Shown here: piece by piece, positions 10,814 to 19,532 of the stretch | Numbering within the stretch: position 1 is the stretch's first letter | Layout of the letters: each line of letters opens with the position of its first letter | From: Sulfurisoma sp963709555 | GTDB taxonomy: Bacteria > Pseudomonadota > Gammaproteobacteria > Burkholderiales > Rhodocyclaceae | Reading direction: 5' to 3' | DNA: 64,000 bases | Assembly: GCA_963709555.1 (NCBI GenBank) | Contig: CAVPWR010000002.1 | Span: forward strand, 62,001 to 126,000 | Position numbers and translations under genes: made by a program | The notes under the pieces: generated by a model | Databases searched by the model: none | Told to the model about the DNA's origin: nothing | What the model saw: only the letters and a program-made list of their open reading frames with translations

Positions 10814-12271
10814 GTGAAACAGACACTCCAGCTCAGGCTTTCGCAACATCTCGCGCTGACACCGCAGCTGCAGCAGTCCATCCGCTTATTGCAGCTGTCG
10901 ACGCTGGAGCTCAACCAGGAAATCGATCAGGCCCTGCAGGAAAATCCGCTGCTGGAACGCGAGGGCGAAGACTTCGGTTCCTTCCCCGGGGGAGCGGAGG
11001 CCTTGGTGGCGCCGCAGCCGGCCGGCGATGCACCCACCCAGTCCGAGAGTACGCCGGAGACCGTTTCCGACCGCGGCGACGTCGACGAAAACTGGGGCCA
11101 GGACTGGGGCGGTTCCCACTCGTCGTCGCGCGAACACAATGACGATGGCGACGACGTCGATGCCGGCGAGATCCAGGCGGCGGCGTCCAGTCTGCGCGAC
11201 CACCTGATCGCCCAGATCGGCCTGACGCAACTCAGTCCCCGCGAGCGGGCGCTGGTTGCTTTTCTTGTCGAAGCGCTCGACGACGACGGCTACCTCACCC
11301 AGAGCCTGGAGGAACTGGCCGGGGTGCTGCCCGAGGACGTCGACATCGACACCGAGGAACTGCTCGAGGAACTGGCCATCGCCCTGCGCCACCTGCAGAA
11401 CCTCGACCCGCCGGGCATCGGCGCCAGGAGCCCGGCCGAATGCCTCGAACTGCAACTCGCCACCGTCCCGCCGGCGCCGACCGTCGACTTGGCGCGCGCC
11501 ATCGTGCACAGCCACCTCGAGCAGCTCGCGGCGCGCGATTTCGCGAAAATCAAGAAGGCGCTCGGCTGCGACGACGATGCGCTGCGCGATGCCCAGACGC
11601 TGATCAGGTCGCTCAACCCGCGCCCCGGCGCGCGCTACGCCCCGATCGACACCCGCTACATCATCCCCGACGTCATGGTGAAGAAGGTGCGCGGCAACTG
11701 GGTGGCGAGCCTCAACTCCGACGCCATGCCGCGGCTGCGCATCAACCGCCTCTACGCCGGCATCCTGCAAGCCAACCGCAGCGGCTCGAAAAACCTCGCC
11801 GGCCAGCTGCAGGAAGCCAAGTGGCTGATCAAGAACGTGCAGCAGCGCTTCGACACCATCGGCCGCGTGTCGCAGGCCATCGTCGACCGCCAGCGCGCCT
11901 TCTTCGACCACGGCGAGGTGGCGATGCGGCCGCTGACCCTGCGCGAGATCGCCGACACCGTCGGCCTGCACGAATCGACCATTTCGCGCGTGACGACGCA
12001 GAAGTACCTGGCCAGTCCGCGCGGCGTCTATGAACTGAAATACTTTTTTGGCAGCCACGTCGCCACCGACACGGGCGGGGCTGCCTCATCCACCGCGATC
12101 CGGGCGCTGATCAAGCAGCTGGTCGCCTCCGAAGACGGCCACAAGCCGCTGTCGGATGCGAAGATCGCGGAAATCCTCGGCGAGCAGGGTATCGTCGTGG
12201 CGCGGCGCACTGTCGCCAAGTACCGCGAATCCCTTAATATCCCGCCGGTCAACCTGAGAAAAAACCTCTGA
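10814..12271 (+). CDS. rpoN: RNA polymerase sigma-54 factor
   Basis: Sigma-54 directs transcription from -24/-12 promoters and needs AAA+ activators. The 485-aa protein starts at GTG 10814. It has the Gln/Leu-rich region I (QLSTLELNQEIDQALQENP), an acidic region II, the core-binding and HTH domains (LREIADTVGLHESTISRVT) and the RpoN box ARRTVAKYRESLNIPP near the C-terminus. It heads the rpoN-hpf-ptsN-hprK group that links nitrogen control with the PTS. Confidence 0.97.
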   Translation: MKQTLQLRLSQHLALTPQLQQSIRLLQLSTLELNQEIDQALQENPLLEREGEDFGSFPGGAEALVAPQPAGDAPTQSESTPETVSDRGDVDENWGQDWGGSHSSSREHNDDGDDVDAGEIQAAASSLRDHLIAQIGLTQLSPRERALVAFLVEALDDDGYLTQSLEELAGVLPEDVDIDTEELLEELAIALRHLQNLDPPGIGARSPAECLELQLATVPPAPTVDLARAIVHSHLEQLAARDFAKIKKALGCDDDALRDAQTLIRSLNPRPGARYAPIDTRYIIPDVMVKKVRGNWVASLNSDAMPRLRINRLYAGILQANRSGSKNLAGQLQEAKWLIKNVQQRFDTIGRVSQAIVDRQRAFFDHGEVAMRPLTLREIADTVGLHESTISRVTTQKYLASPRGVYELKYFFGSHVATDTGGAASSTAIRALIKQLVASEDGHKPLSDAKIAEILGEQGIVVARRTVAKYRESLNIPPVNLRKNL

Positions 12272-12282
12272 AGAGAATCTTG

Positions 12283-12386
12283 ACCCCCATCCCCCCGCCC
12301 CCCTTCCCGAGGAAGGGTGTGACGGTTGTTCGCGGGCTTCGCCCGCTCCATGTAATGGCTGCTCCTTCTTGGGGCGGCCCTGCGAA
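12283..12386 (+). repeat. GC-rich modular intergenic repeat between rpoN and hpf
   Basis: The spacer holds a C-rich block (gacccccatccccccgcc), a gtgacgg box, a hairpin (gcgggcttcgcccgc) and a terminal ggggcggccctgcg. The same blocks in the same order occur at 30788-30897 and, reversed, at 25682-25788. It ends at the ribosome-binding site of hpf. Confidence 0.65.
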
Positions 12387-12395
12387 GGAGTCATC

Positions 12396-12704
12396 ATGAA
12401 CATCAACATCACTGGACATCACATCGAAGTCACTCCCGCCATCCACGACTACGTCGTGAACAAGCTCGACCGCGTGATCCGTCACTTCGACCAGGTCACC
12501 AGCGTCCATGTGATTCTTTCGGTCGCCAAGCTCAAGCAGAAGGCCGAGGTAACCCTGCACGTCAAGGGCAAGGACATCACCGCCGTCGCCGAGGAGGCCG
12601 ACCTCTATGCCGCCATCGACGCCATGGAAGACAAGCTCGACCGGCAGGTGATGAAGCACAAGGAAAAAATCAGCGACCACAGCTACGACAAGCGCGCCCA
12701 GTAA
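12396..12704 (+). CDS. hpf: Ribosome hibernation-promoting factor (short form)
   Basis: HPF binds the 30S decoding region in stationary phase and helps form inactive 100S ribosomes. I chose ATG 12396 because aaggag lies 6 nt upstream and the protein then begins MNINITGHHIEVTPAIHDYV, the normal family start; an ATG at 12369 would add repeat-derived residues. At 102 aa it is the short form, with the basic face KLDRVIRHFDQVTSVHVIL. It sits between rpoN and ptsN, its usual place. Confidence 0.95.
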   Translation: MNINITGHHIEVTPAIHDYVVNKLDRVIRHFDQVTSVHVILSVAKLKQKAEVTLHVKGKDITAVAEEADLYAAIDAMEDKLDRQVMKHKEKISDHSYDKRAQ

Positions 12705-12801
12705 CGCCAGGGACCCCCGCGCGCCTCCGCCCCAAGGGGTTCCTTTATGTCCCCGAAACAGCCGGGGGATGGCATCCTTGGCGGGCGGGGCGCAACCCGG
12801 C

Positions 12802-12848
12802 GCCGGCAAATCGCTTATTTTGCCGGCGGCACGGGTGGGGGGTATACT
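12802..12848 (+). promoter_or_regulatory. Promoter with an overlapping inverted repeat upstream of ptsN
   Basis: A -35-like TTGCCG (12820-12825), a 17-bp spacer and a -10 TATACT (12843-12848) lie 44 bp before ptsN. An inverted repeat, gccggcaaat (12802-12811) with attttgccggc (12817-12827), covers the -35. It could be an operator or the end of an upstream transcript. The match to the sigma-70 consensus is read directly; use in vivo is inferred. Confidence 0.5.
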
Positions 12849-12891
12849 GCGCCCCCTCCCTGCCGCGCCTTGTTTGCGGCCCATCCATCCC

Positions 12892-13347
12892 ATGAACCAG
12901 ATAGCCAAACTCCTGCCGCTCGCCAATGTCATGGTCGGGCTCGACGCCAGCAGCAAGAAACGCGTCTTCGAACAAGCGGGCCTCCTTTTCGAGAACAACC
13001 ACGGCATCGCCCGCGCCAGCGTCTATGACGCCCTGTTCGCGCGCGAGAAACTCGGCTCCACCGGTCTCGGTCAGGGCATCGCCATTCCCCACGGCCGCAT
13101 CAAGGGCCTCAAGGAAGCGCGCGGCGCCTTCCTGCGCCTGGCCACACCGGTCCAGTTCGACGCCGCCGACGGCAAGCCCGTCGACATGATCTTCGTGTTG
13201 CTGGTGCCCGAGGCGGCCACCGAGCACCACCTGCAACTGCTCTCCGAGCTCGCCCAGATGTTTTCGGAGCGCGCCTTCCGCGAGCAGCTCGCCGCCGCTG
13301 CCGACGCCACCGCCACCCACGCTCTGTTCGCCAACTGGCAGGGCTAG
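12892..13347 (+). CDS. ptsN: Nitrogen-PTS EIIA protein PtsN
   Basis: EIIA(Ntr) is the terminal phosphoacceptor of the nitrogen phosphotransfer system and, unphosphorylated, regulates potassium uptake and other targets. The 151-aa protein has the phosphorylation site His67 in QGIAIPHGRIKGL. The segment DMIFVLLVPEAATEHHLQLL is typical. It has its own apparent promoter. Its likely phosphate donors, EI and HPr, are encoded at 29-31.2 kb, and HprK follows. The window's Trk and channel genes make potassium a plausible target, but that is inference. Confidence 0.95.
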   Translation: MNQIAKLLPLANVMVGLDASSKKRVFEQAGLLFENNHGIARASVYDALFAREKLGSTGLGQGIAIPHGRIKGLKEARGAFLRLATPVQFDAADGKPVDMIFVLLVPEAATEHHLQLLSELAQMFSERAFREQLAAAADATATHALFANWQG

Positions 13348-13351
13348 CTGT

Positions 13352-13430
13352 GGCCCCCCACGCTCGCAAACCCGGCTCGCTGCCCCCCACCGGGGGGCTT
13401 CGCCGTCCTCGGGGCGGCCCTTCGGACGCC
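13352..13430 (+). repeat. GC-rich intergenic repeat between ptsN and hprK (short variant)
   Basis: This spacer has a C-block, the hairpin gccccccaccggggggc and a terminal cggggcggcccttcgg resembling the 3' block of the modular repeat at 12283-12386. It looks like a shortened member of that family. Confidence 0.5.
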
Positions 13431-13433
13431 TAG

Positions 13434-14378
13434 ATGCCTCGCCTGATCGTCTCCCAGCTGTTCGAGCGCAACCGCGAGCGCCTCAAGCTCACCTGGGTCT
13501 GCGGCAAGCTCGACCGCGTGCTCTCGATCACCCAGGAAGACGTCTCGCCGGCCGACCTGGTCGGCCACCTCAACCTGATCCACCCCGACCGCCTGCAGGT
13601 GTTGGGCGCGCCCGAGATTTCCTGGGCCCACACCCACACCACGGTCAAGCTGCAGAAGCACATCCACGAGATCCTTGCCGCCCAGCCGCCCGCGTTGATC
13701 GTCGCCGACGACTGCCCCGTGCCCGATGCCGTTCGCGCCGAGTGCGAGGCCAGCGGCACCGCACTGTTCACCACGCCGCAGTCGGCGGCGGCCGTGATCG
13801 ACGCACTGCGCCTCTACGTTTCGCGCCAGCTGGCCGAGACGATTACCCTGCACGGCGTGTTCATGGACGTGCTCGGCGTCGGCGTGCTGATCACCGGCGA
13901 GTCGGGCGCGGGAAAGAGCGAACTCGGCCTCGAACTGATTTCGCGCGGCCACGGCCTCGTCGCCGACGACGTGGTCGAGGTTTCGCGCGTCGCGCCCAAC
14001 ACCCTCGAAGGCCGCTGCCCCGATCTGCTCAAGGACTTCCTCGAGGTCCGCGGACTGGGCCTGCTCAACATCCGCACCGTCTTCGGCGAGACCGCCTGCC
14101 GCCGCAAGATGCGGCTGAAGCTGCTGGTGCACCTGATGCGCCCGCAGGTCGGCGCGCCCGAGGCCATCCGCCTGGCGCTCGACGCCCAGACCGAGACCAT
14201 CCTCGGCGTGGCGATCCGCAAGGTCGTGCTGCCGGTGGCCGCCGGCCGCAACCTCGCCGTGCTGCTCGAGGCCGCGGTGCGCTCGACCATCCTCAGCCTG
14301 CGCGGCATCGACAGTACCCAGGACTTCCTCGACCGCCAGCAGCGCGCGCTCGAGAGCGACAGCGGCGACGATTACTGA
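13434..14378 (+). CDS. hprK: HPr kinase/phosphorylase
   Basis: HprK phosphorylates and dephosphorylates HPr on Ser46. The 314-aa protein has an N-terminal DRTGG-like domain and a C-terminal kinase domain with Walker A GESGAGKSELG at 155-165, the catalytic His in TLHGVFMDVLG and the signature EVRGLGLLNIRTVFGE. A serine is present at position 46 of the HPr encoded at 30899-31168, so the pair could act together. The commonly linked rapZ gene is not next to it here. Confidence 0.96.
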   Translation: MPRLIVSQLFERNRERLKLTWVCGKLDRVLSITQEDVSPADLVGHLNLIHPDRLQVLGAPEISWAHTHTTVKLQKHIHEILAAQPPALIVADDCPVPDAVRAECEASGTALFTTPQSAAAVIDALRLYVSRQLAETITLHGVFMDVLGVGVLITGESGAGKSELGLELISRGHGLVADDVVEVSRVAPNTLEGRCPDLLKDFLEVRGLGLLNIRTVFGETACRRKMRLKLLVHLMRPQVGAPEAIRLALDAQTETILGVAIRKVVLPVAAGRNLAVLLEAAVRSTILSLRGIDSTQDFLDRQQRALESDSGDDY

Positions 14379-14457
14379 AGTCCGGTGCAACTGCGGCATC
14401 CATCGCAGCGTTGATGCACTCACGGCCACCGCCGCAATTCCAACCAGGAGAAGCAAA

Positions 14458-14886
14458 ATGAACAAGCTGATCGTCACCGCACTCGTCACCCTCTTCGCCG
14501 CCGGCGCCCAAGCCCAGGCTCCGGCCGCCGCCCCGGCCAAGGCGGAAGCCAAGCCCGCTGCCGCTGCGCCCGCCAAGGCCGAGGCTGCCAAACCCGCCAC
14601 CGCCCCGGCCGCCAAGCCGGCCGAAGCACCCAAGGCTGCCGCTGCCGAAGCGCCCAAAGCCGCCGCCGGCGACTGCGAAGCCAAGGCCGTGAGCAAGGAC
14701 GGCAAGCCGCTCACCGGCGCCGCCAAGGCCGCTTCCATCAAGAAGTGCGAAGGCGCGGATGCCAAGCCCGCCGCCAAGGGCGACTGCGAAGCCAAAGCCG
14801 TGAGCAAGGATGGCAAGCCGCTCGCCGGTGCCGCCAAGACCGCCTCCATCAAGAAATGCGAGAAGGAAGCCGCCGCCAAGAAGTAA
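14458..14886 (+). CDS. Secreted Ala/Lys/Pro-rich protein with two PsiF-type repeats
   Basis: A signal peptide (MNKLIVTALVTLFAAGAQAQ) leads into a low-complexity Ala-Pro-Lys linker. Two near-identical units follow, each starting DCEAKAVSKDGKPL and ending with IKKCE; paired cysteines and the KxLxGxAxxxxIKKC spacing match the PsiF repeat family, first described as phosphate-starvation-inducible. The product is probably periplasmic; its function is unknown. An aggag precedes the ATG and a strong terminator follows, so it appears to be its own unit. Confidence 0.75.
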   Translation: MNKLIVTALVTLFAAGAQAQAPAAAPAKAEAKPAAAAPAKAEAAKPATAPAAKPAEAPKAAAAEAPKAAAGDCEAKAVSKDGKPLTGAAKAASIKKCEGADAKPAAKGDCEAKAVSKDGKPLAGAAKTASIKKCEKEAAAKK

Positions 14887-14900
14887 GGTAAATCGCGCGA

Positions 14901-14935
14901 AAAATGCCGGCCGATTGTGGGCCGGCATTTTTTTT
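14901..14935 (+). terminator. Rho-independent terminator after the PsiF-like gene
   Basis: Arms aaaatgccggcc (14901-14912) and ggccggcatttt (14920-14931) form a 12-bp stem with a 7-nt loop, and the T run continues to 14935. It lies 14 bp after the stop codon and ends the PsiF-like transcript. Confidence 0.93.
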
Positions 14936-14969
14936 GCCAGAATGGCTAACTTACCTAGGGGAATTCCCG

Positions 14970-15608
14970 ATGCGCCTGCTTTCCACCCTGCTCTTGCTGC
15001 TGGTTGCCGCCAATGCACAAGCTTTCCGCTTTTCCGAGGAGGAAGCCAAGGCCAGGGCCGAAGCCGACGCGGGCAAGGTCGCCGCCATCGAAATCTCGCC
15101 CGCCTGTCGCAAGCGCCTCGGCGGCGAACGCGTGCTGCTGCTGATCGCCGAGCGCGGCAACAGCGGCATCAACGCCGAGCAGAGCCGCTACAGCCTGCAC
15201 TTCGATGGCATCGAAAAGCGCCTGCGCTCCTACGGCATGCGCACCTACAGCCAGGCCGAGATCAGGAAAATCATCGCCCAGGCCGAGATCGATGCCCATT
15301 TCCGCAACGATCCCGACGCCGCGCTGGCGGCAGCCAAGAAGCTCGGCGCCACGCTGACGCTGCGCGGCATGATCAGCTCGCAGCGCGGCGTCAATCCGGT
15401 CCTCGGTATCAACGAGGTTGCGGTCAACATGGGCTTCAGCCTGCTTGCCGGCAGCCGGTCTCTCGCCGATGCCAGTGCCAAGGCCGACTCCTACGCCGGA
15501 ACCGACACCGTCGGCATGGCGCTGACGCTGATCGACGAACAGGCCGACGTCGTCGTCAACCGCCTCGTCGCCGGCTATTGCACCGGCCGGGGCGAAAAGA
15601 AGAAATAA
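14970..15608 (+). CDS. Predicted secreted protein, unknown function
   Basis: The 212-aa product begins with a clear signal peptide (MRLLSTLLLLLVAANAQA). I chose ATG 14970 because aggggaa lies just upstream; an earlier ATG would start inside the terminator. The mature part has a charged helix, one cysteine pair candidate (SPACRKRL and GYCTGRGEK), and a region GATLTLRGMISSQRGVNPVL resembling the beta-rich core of CsgG-like periplasmic proteins. It ends in lysines. It lies 28 bp before the CsgG-like gene and probably works with it. Confidence 0.6.
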   Translation: MRLLSTLLLLLVAANAQAFRFSEEEAKARAEADAGKVAAIEISPACRKRLGGERVLLLIAERGNSGINAEQSRYSLHFDGIEKRLRSYGMRTYSQAEIRKIIAQAEIDAHFRNDPDAALAAAKKLGATLTLRGMISSQRGVNPVLGINEVAVNMGFSLLAGSRSLADASAKADSYAGTDTVGMALTLIDEQADVVVNRLVAGYCTGRGEKKK

Positions 15609-15636
15609 GTCGTCCCACGTTCCATCGAGGAAAATC

Positions 15637-16431
15637 ATGACCAAGCTCAATCTGTTCGCCGCCCTTGCCTGCGCCTGCGCCCTGCCCGCACTGGCGCAAC
15701 CGACCTTCGAAAATCCGTCGCCGACTGCCGGCAGCAGCACCGCCGAGAAGGCCAATGCCACGGCCGACAAGGCAATGTACAAGGACGTGCAATACCCCAA
15801 CGCCGCGAAGCGGGGTCCGACACTGGTCATCATTCCCGGCGAGATCAAGAGCAACAACGCCAACTTCATGCAGAAGTTCGGCCCCAACAACGTCGCCGAC
15901 TTCGCCGAGCTCGAGCTGGGCAAGGCCAACTTCGGCATCCTCGAGCGTGCCGACCTCGGCCCGCTGATGAAGGAATTCCAGCTGGCTTACTCGCTCGGCG
16001 ATGCCGACCAGGCACGCAAGTACCTGCAGAAGGGCAAGCTCAAGACCACCAAGTGGGTCGTCAAGTTCGACGTGCTCAAGGCCGAGAACGTGGCCCAGGC
16101 GCAGTCCGGCTTCGACGGCCGCGCGCTCGGCTCGATCATCGGCATCCTCGGCACCACCCGCGGCGTCGACGCCGCCGGAGTCGCCGTCGGCTCGGCCCAC
16201 TCCGGGGAAGCAACGGGGGTCTGGATCATCGGTATGCGCTACAAGATCCTCGACGCCAACACCACCGAGCAGGTCGCCACCGGCTACACCGAGGAGAAGA
16301 TGGAAATCGGCTCCAAGGGCGGTGGTTTCATGGGCGTGTCGTCCAGCGAGTCCGGCGGCCTGACCCTCGACGGCATGGTGCAGCGGTTGGTGCAGAAGCT
16401 GGTCTGGGAAATCGACACGAAGCATAAGTAA
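15637..16431 (+). CDS. CsgG/LpoB-like secreted protein
   Basis: The 264-aa protein has a signal peptide ending near ALPALAQ. The mature region contains FGILERADLGPLMKEFQLA, an LGTTRGVDAAGVAVGSAHSG stretch and a C-terminal VWIIGMRYKILDANT, followed by a Ser/Gly-rich segment. The ILERxxL plus conserved beta-strand pattern is seen in CsgG-like proteins that act in or near the outer membrane. I see no convincing lipobox. It follows the preceding secreted protein in one unit and precedes the Ser/Thr kinase. Exact role is unknown. Confidence 0.6.
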   Translation: MTKLNLFAALACACALPALAQPTFENPSPTAGSSTAEKANATADKAMYKDVQYPNAAKRGPTLVIIPGEIKSNNANFMQKFGPNNVADFAELELGKANFGILERADLGPLMKEFQLAYSLGDADQARKYLQKGKLKTTKWVVKFDVLKAENVAQAQSGFDGRALGSIIGILGTTRGVDAAGVAVGSAHSGEATGVWIIGMRYKILDANTTEQVATGYTEEKMEIGSKGGGFMGVSSSESGGLTLDGMVQRLVQKLVWEIDTKHK

Positions 16432-16432
16432 T

Positions 16433-16605
16433 CACCCCCCCCCCCAAGGGCGGGGGAGCCCGCGTGGTCGCTTCGCTCCATCATCACGGGGTACGCTGTA
16501 GTAGCATCGGAATGGATTGCGGCTTCGCCGCGTGACGCTTGGCCTTGCCCTCCAACTCGGCGAGGGCCCCGGGGCGGCCCTGCGGCAAGGCTTTGGCGGG
16601 CCGCA
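16433..16605 (+). repeat. GC-rich intergenic repeat before the Ser/Thr kinase gene
   Basis: The spacer begins with a C run and aagggcggggg, contains ggtcgcttcgctccat, a cgtgacg box and hairpin-forming gcggcttcgccgc, and ends ccccggggcggccctgcgg. It is an expanded relative of the 12283-12386 repeat. Confidence 0.55.
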
Positions 16606-16622
16606 CGATAACGTAACGGAGC

Positions 16623-18962
16623 ATGTCAATGGGACTTCCTGAAAAGCTCGGCAAATACGAAATCCGCCGCGAACTTGGCGCCGGTGCCATGGGTGTCGTG
16701 TATGAAGGCTGGGACCCGGGCATCGCGCGGCGGGTAGCGATCAAGACGGTGAAGGGCGCCGACCTGCAGGGTGCGGAGGCTGAGCAGACGCTAGCGCGCT
16801 TCCGCCACGAGGCGCAGGCCGCCGGGCGGCTGTCGCATCCCAACATCGTGCAGATCTACGAATTCGGCGACATTCAGGACTCCGCCGATGGCTCCGGCGG
16901 CACCCAGTTCATCGCCATGGAATTCATCGAGGGCCGCGAACTCAAGGACTACTTCGACAGCGACGAGCGTTTCAAGCTGCCCGAGGTCGTGCGCATCATG
17001 GGCGAACTGCTGGCCGCGCTCGGCCACGCCCACAAGAACGGCATCGTCCATCGCGACGTCAAGCCCGCCAACATCATCCTGCTCGGCGACGGCACGGTGA
17101 AGGTCGCCGATTTCGGCATCGCCCGCATCGAGTCGTCGAACCTGACCCAGGCCGGCTCGGTGCTCGGCACGCCGGCCTACATGTCGCCCGAGCAGTTCAT
17201 GGGGCAGACGGTCGACCCCCGCTCCGACCTGTTCTCGGCCGGCGTGGTGCTCTACCAGTTCCTCACCGGTGAAAAGCCCTTCGTCGGCTCGGTGACCACC
17301 ATCATGCACAAGGTGCTGAAGGAGCAGCCGCTCGCGCCCTCCGAGCTCAACGTGCAGGTGCCGCGCGCCTTCGACGCCCTGCTGCAAAAGGCGCTGGCCA
17401 AGCGTCCCGACGAACGCTTTCAAAGCGCGCAGGAGTTCATCGCCGCGATTGAAGCCGCGGCGGCCGGTCATACGGCAGCTGCCGACGCGACCATGGCGAA
17501 CAAGGCCGGCGACGCGACGCTCGCTGGCTCCACCTTGACGGAGCGGCCGCCACCTGCCGCCACCGCTGCCGCGACGCCGGCGCCGCCGGGCGTTCCGCCA
17601 GCCAAGCGTTCCAGCCCCGCACTGGCAATCGCCGCCGGCGCCGCCGTGGTCGTCGCCGGTGCGGCTGCCTGGCTGCTGCTCGGCCGCGGTTCCGAACCAG
17701 CCGTGCCCGCTGTCGCACCCCAGGCGGCGGCCCCATCCGCCGTGGCGCCAGCGCCGAGTTTTGCCGCCGAGCCCGGCACCGCCGTCATCACCGCGCTGGG
17801 CCTGGCCGATCCAGCCGACCCGCGCTACGCCGCCGACAAGGGCCTGCTGGCCGCCGACCTGCGCGAGGACGCCAAGCGGCAACTGATCGAGAAGGCCGCC
17901 GCGCTCTACGTCGACGGCCAGTCGCTGGCGAAGAACTACGGCCTGCTGCAGGCGAAGCTGTTCGCCAGGAGCGGCGAGTTCATCCAGGCCATCGAGGAAG
18001 CGCAGCCGCAGCAGAACGCCGATGGCCTGATGTCGCTGTCGGCCAAGGCCACCGTCAAGGTGCGCGCCGTGCAGAAGTCGCTCAACCAGATGTCGCGCGA
18101 TGAACGCGTCGATTTCATCCGCAACAACGGCGACCCGAAGATCGCGGTCGCCATCACCACCCACAGCGCTCAGGGCAATGTCGTCGATCCCAACGCGCCG
18201 GCGCAGCGCTCTCCGGTGGCCGAGAACCTGCTGAAGGAACGCATCCAGTCCTTCGGCTTCCGCCTCTGGAACGACGACGCCAAGAACGCCGCCGATTTCG
18301 CGGTCAGCGGCGAAGCCCGCTTCAAGAAACTCTCGGCCAGGCTGCAGGCCTCGGGCGTCACCGTCGAGAAGTTCGTGCTCTCGTCATGGTCGGTGAAATG
18401 CACCGACAAGAAAAGCGGCGAGGAGATCTACTACAACAACCAGATTCCCGAGAAGCAGAGCTGGGCCACCGAGGAACTGGCGCTGCGCGACGTCGGCCGC
18501 CTGATCGGCGAGGAGTTCTCGAAGAGCTTCTTCCTGCAGCACTTCAACTTCACCGCGCAGAAGGTGGTGCTCAACTTCAAGGGGCTGCCCAAGCCCGAAC
18601 TCGTGAAGTCGGTACTGCGCGAGCTGACCGGCATACGCTCCGTGCTCGCCGTCTCCAGCCAAAGCGCCGCCGCCGGCGAGGCGCGTTTCGTAGCCGACTT
18701 GTCCGGCGGCAGTGCCAGCCCGAGCGATCTGGTGAACAGCGGCATCGTCAAGCCACTCAACCACAAGCTCGGCAAGACCTGCTTCAGCGTGGTCGGCAGC
18801 AGCGGCAGCGAAGTCACGCTCGGCTTCGAGGCCTCCTGCGGCGATGCCGCGACGCTCGGCCGCCTCGATACCCTGCCCCCCGCCGCGCTGTTCGAAGCGC
18901 CGCAACCGCGCCGCGAGGCGGTGAGCCGCAATCCGGAAACGCTGCGCAAGCTGACCATCTGA
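16623..18962 (+). CDS. Transmembrane serine/threonine protein kinase
   Basis: The 779-aa protein has an N-terminal Hanks-type kinase domain: glycine loop ELGAGAMGVVYEG, ATP-binding Lys41 (VAIKTV), catalytic GIVHRDVKPANI, DFG in VKVADFGIAR and GTPAYMSPEQF. A Pro/Ala linker leads to one membrane helix at about 334-355 (ALAIAAGAAVVVAGAAAWLLL). The remaining 420 residues, outside the membrane, show no known sensor domain that I recognise. The linker after the helix carries a dispersed-motif copy read as VAPAPSF. Its substrates may include the nearby FHA protein, but that is inference. Confidence 0.9.
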   Translation: MSMGLPEKLGKYEIRRELGAGAMGVVYEGWDPGIARRVAIKTVKGADLQGAEAEQTLARFRHEAQAAGRLSHPNIVQIYEFGDIQDSADGSGGTQFIAMEFIEGRELKDYFDSDERFKLPEVVRIMGELLAALGHAHKNGIVHRDVKPANIILLGDGTVKVADFGIARIESSNLTQAGSVLGTPAYMSPEQFMGQTVDPRSDLFSAGVVLYQFLTGEKPFVGSVTTIMHKVLKEQPLAPSELNVQVPRAFDALLQKALAKRPDERFQSAQEFIAAIEAAAAGHTAAADATMANKAGDATLAGSTLTERPPPAATAAATPAPPGVPPAKRSSPALAIAAGAAVVVAGAAAWLLLGRGSEPAVPAVAPQAAAPSAVAPAPSFAAEPGTAVITALGLADPADPRYAADKGLLAADLREDAKRQLIEKAAALYVDGQSLAKNYGLLQAKLFARSGEFIQAIEEAQPQQNADGLMSLSAKATVKVRAVQKSLNQMSRDERVDFIRNNGDPKIAVAITTHSAQGNVVDPNAPAQRSPVAENLLKERIQSFGFRLWNDDAKNAADFAVSGEARFKKLSARLQASGVTVEKFVLSSWSVKCTDKKSGEEIYYNNQIPEKQSWATEELALRDVGRLIGEEFSKSFFLQHFNFTAQKVVLNFKGLPKPELVKSVLRELTGIRSVLAVSSQSAAAGEARFVADLSGGSASPSDLVNSGIVKPLNHKLGKTCFSVVGSSGSEVTLGFEASCGDAATLGRLDTLPPAALFEAPQPRREAVSRNPETLRKLTI
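17742..17762 (+). repeat. Dispersed 23-nt motif, copy 5
   Basis: GTGGCGCCAGCGCCGA is followed by GTTTT. It is sense in the kinase gene, in the low-complexity linker just after the membrane helix, read as VAPAPSF. Confidence 0.7.
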
Positions 18963-19055
18963 GGCCGCCATGAGCGCCACGGCATTCGGCATGGGCGCGA
19001 GGGCGGGGCGTCGCGTTGCGCATGCCGGAAAGCATGGCGCCGAGGGCAACGGGTC

Positions 19056-19496
19056 ATGATGGATTCGGATAAGTTCAAGCGGCAACTCGCCCGCGAGGTA
19101 CAGGAATACCTCGCCGATCTGCGCGCCCTCCGCGAGGACCTCCGCCTCGCCGAGGGCTGGATCGCTCTCGCCCTGGTCGTCGCCGCGGTGGCGATAACCG
19201 TGGCTTGGGCGATCGTCAGCCTCGGTTTCAGCCCGCCCAACGAGCACGTCACCCGCTTCATCTACAAGCTCGGGCTGCGTCCCTGCCGGCCCGTCGACAA
19301 CGTCGGCGGCGTCATCATCTTCATCAACCTGTTCCTGATGCTGTTCCTGACGCTGATTTCGCTGGGCAACGTCTTCAACCTGATCGCTCGCGTCAAGCGC
19401 GGCCAGCCGCGCGAACCGCGCGAACTCATCATATCCACCGTCCTGATGCTGGCGGTCGGCATCGGCGGCATCATCTACATGCGCCAGATCTGTTGA
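19056..19496 (+). CDS. Small membrane protein, unknown function
   Basis: The 146-aa product starts with a charged coiled-coil helix (MMDSDKFKRQLAREVQEYLA) followed by three hydrophobic helices: WIALALVVAAVAITVAWAIV, GVIIFINLFLMLFLTLISL and a C-terminal LIISTVLMLAVGIGGIIYM. It lies 93 bp after the kinase gene on the same strand and may share its transcript. A 28-codon frame from ATG 18970 ends at its start codon and could couple translation, but I do not call it a gene. No family is recognised. Confidence 0.6.
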   Translation: MMDSDKFKRQLAREVQEYLADLRALREDLRLAEGWIALALVVAAVAITVAWAIVSLGFSPPNEHVTRFIYKLGLRPCRPVDNVGGVIIFINLFLMLFLTLISLGNVFNLIARVKRGQPREPRELIISTVLMLAVGIGGIIYMRQIC

Positions 19497-19532
19497 CGCG
19501 AGCGGCTGCCGGCCGGAATGGCCGCCCGCCCG

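Noticed and set aside
12283..13430. GC-rich repeats considered as a CRISPR array
   Set aside because: There is no regular repeat-spacer periodicity and the copies lie between different genes.
18970..19057. A 28-codon frame upstream of the small membrane protein
   Set aside because: It is too short, Gly/Arg-rich and unlike any known peptide; only translational coupling is suggested.
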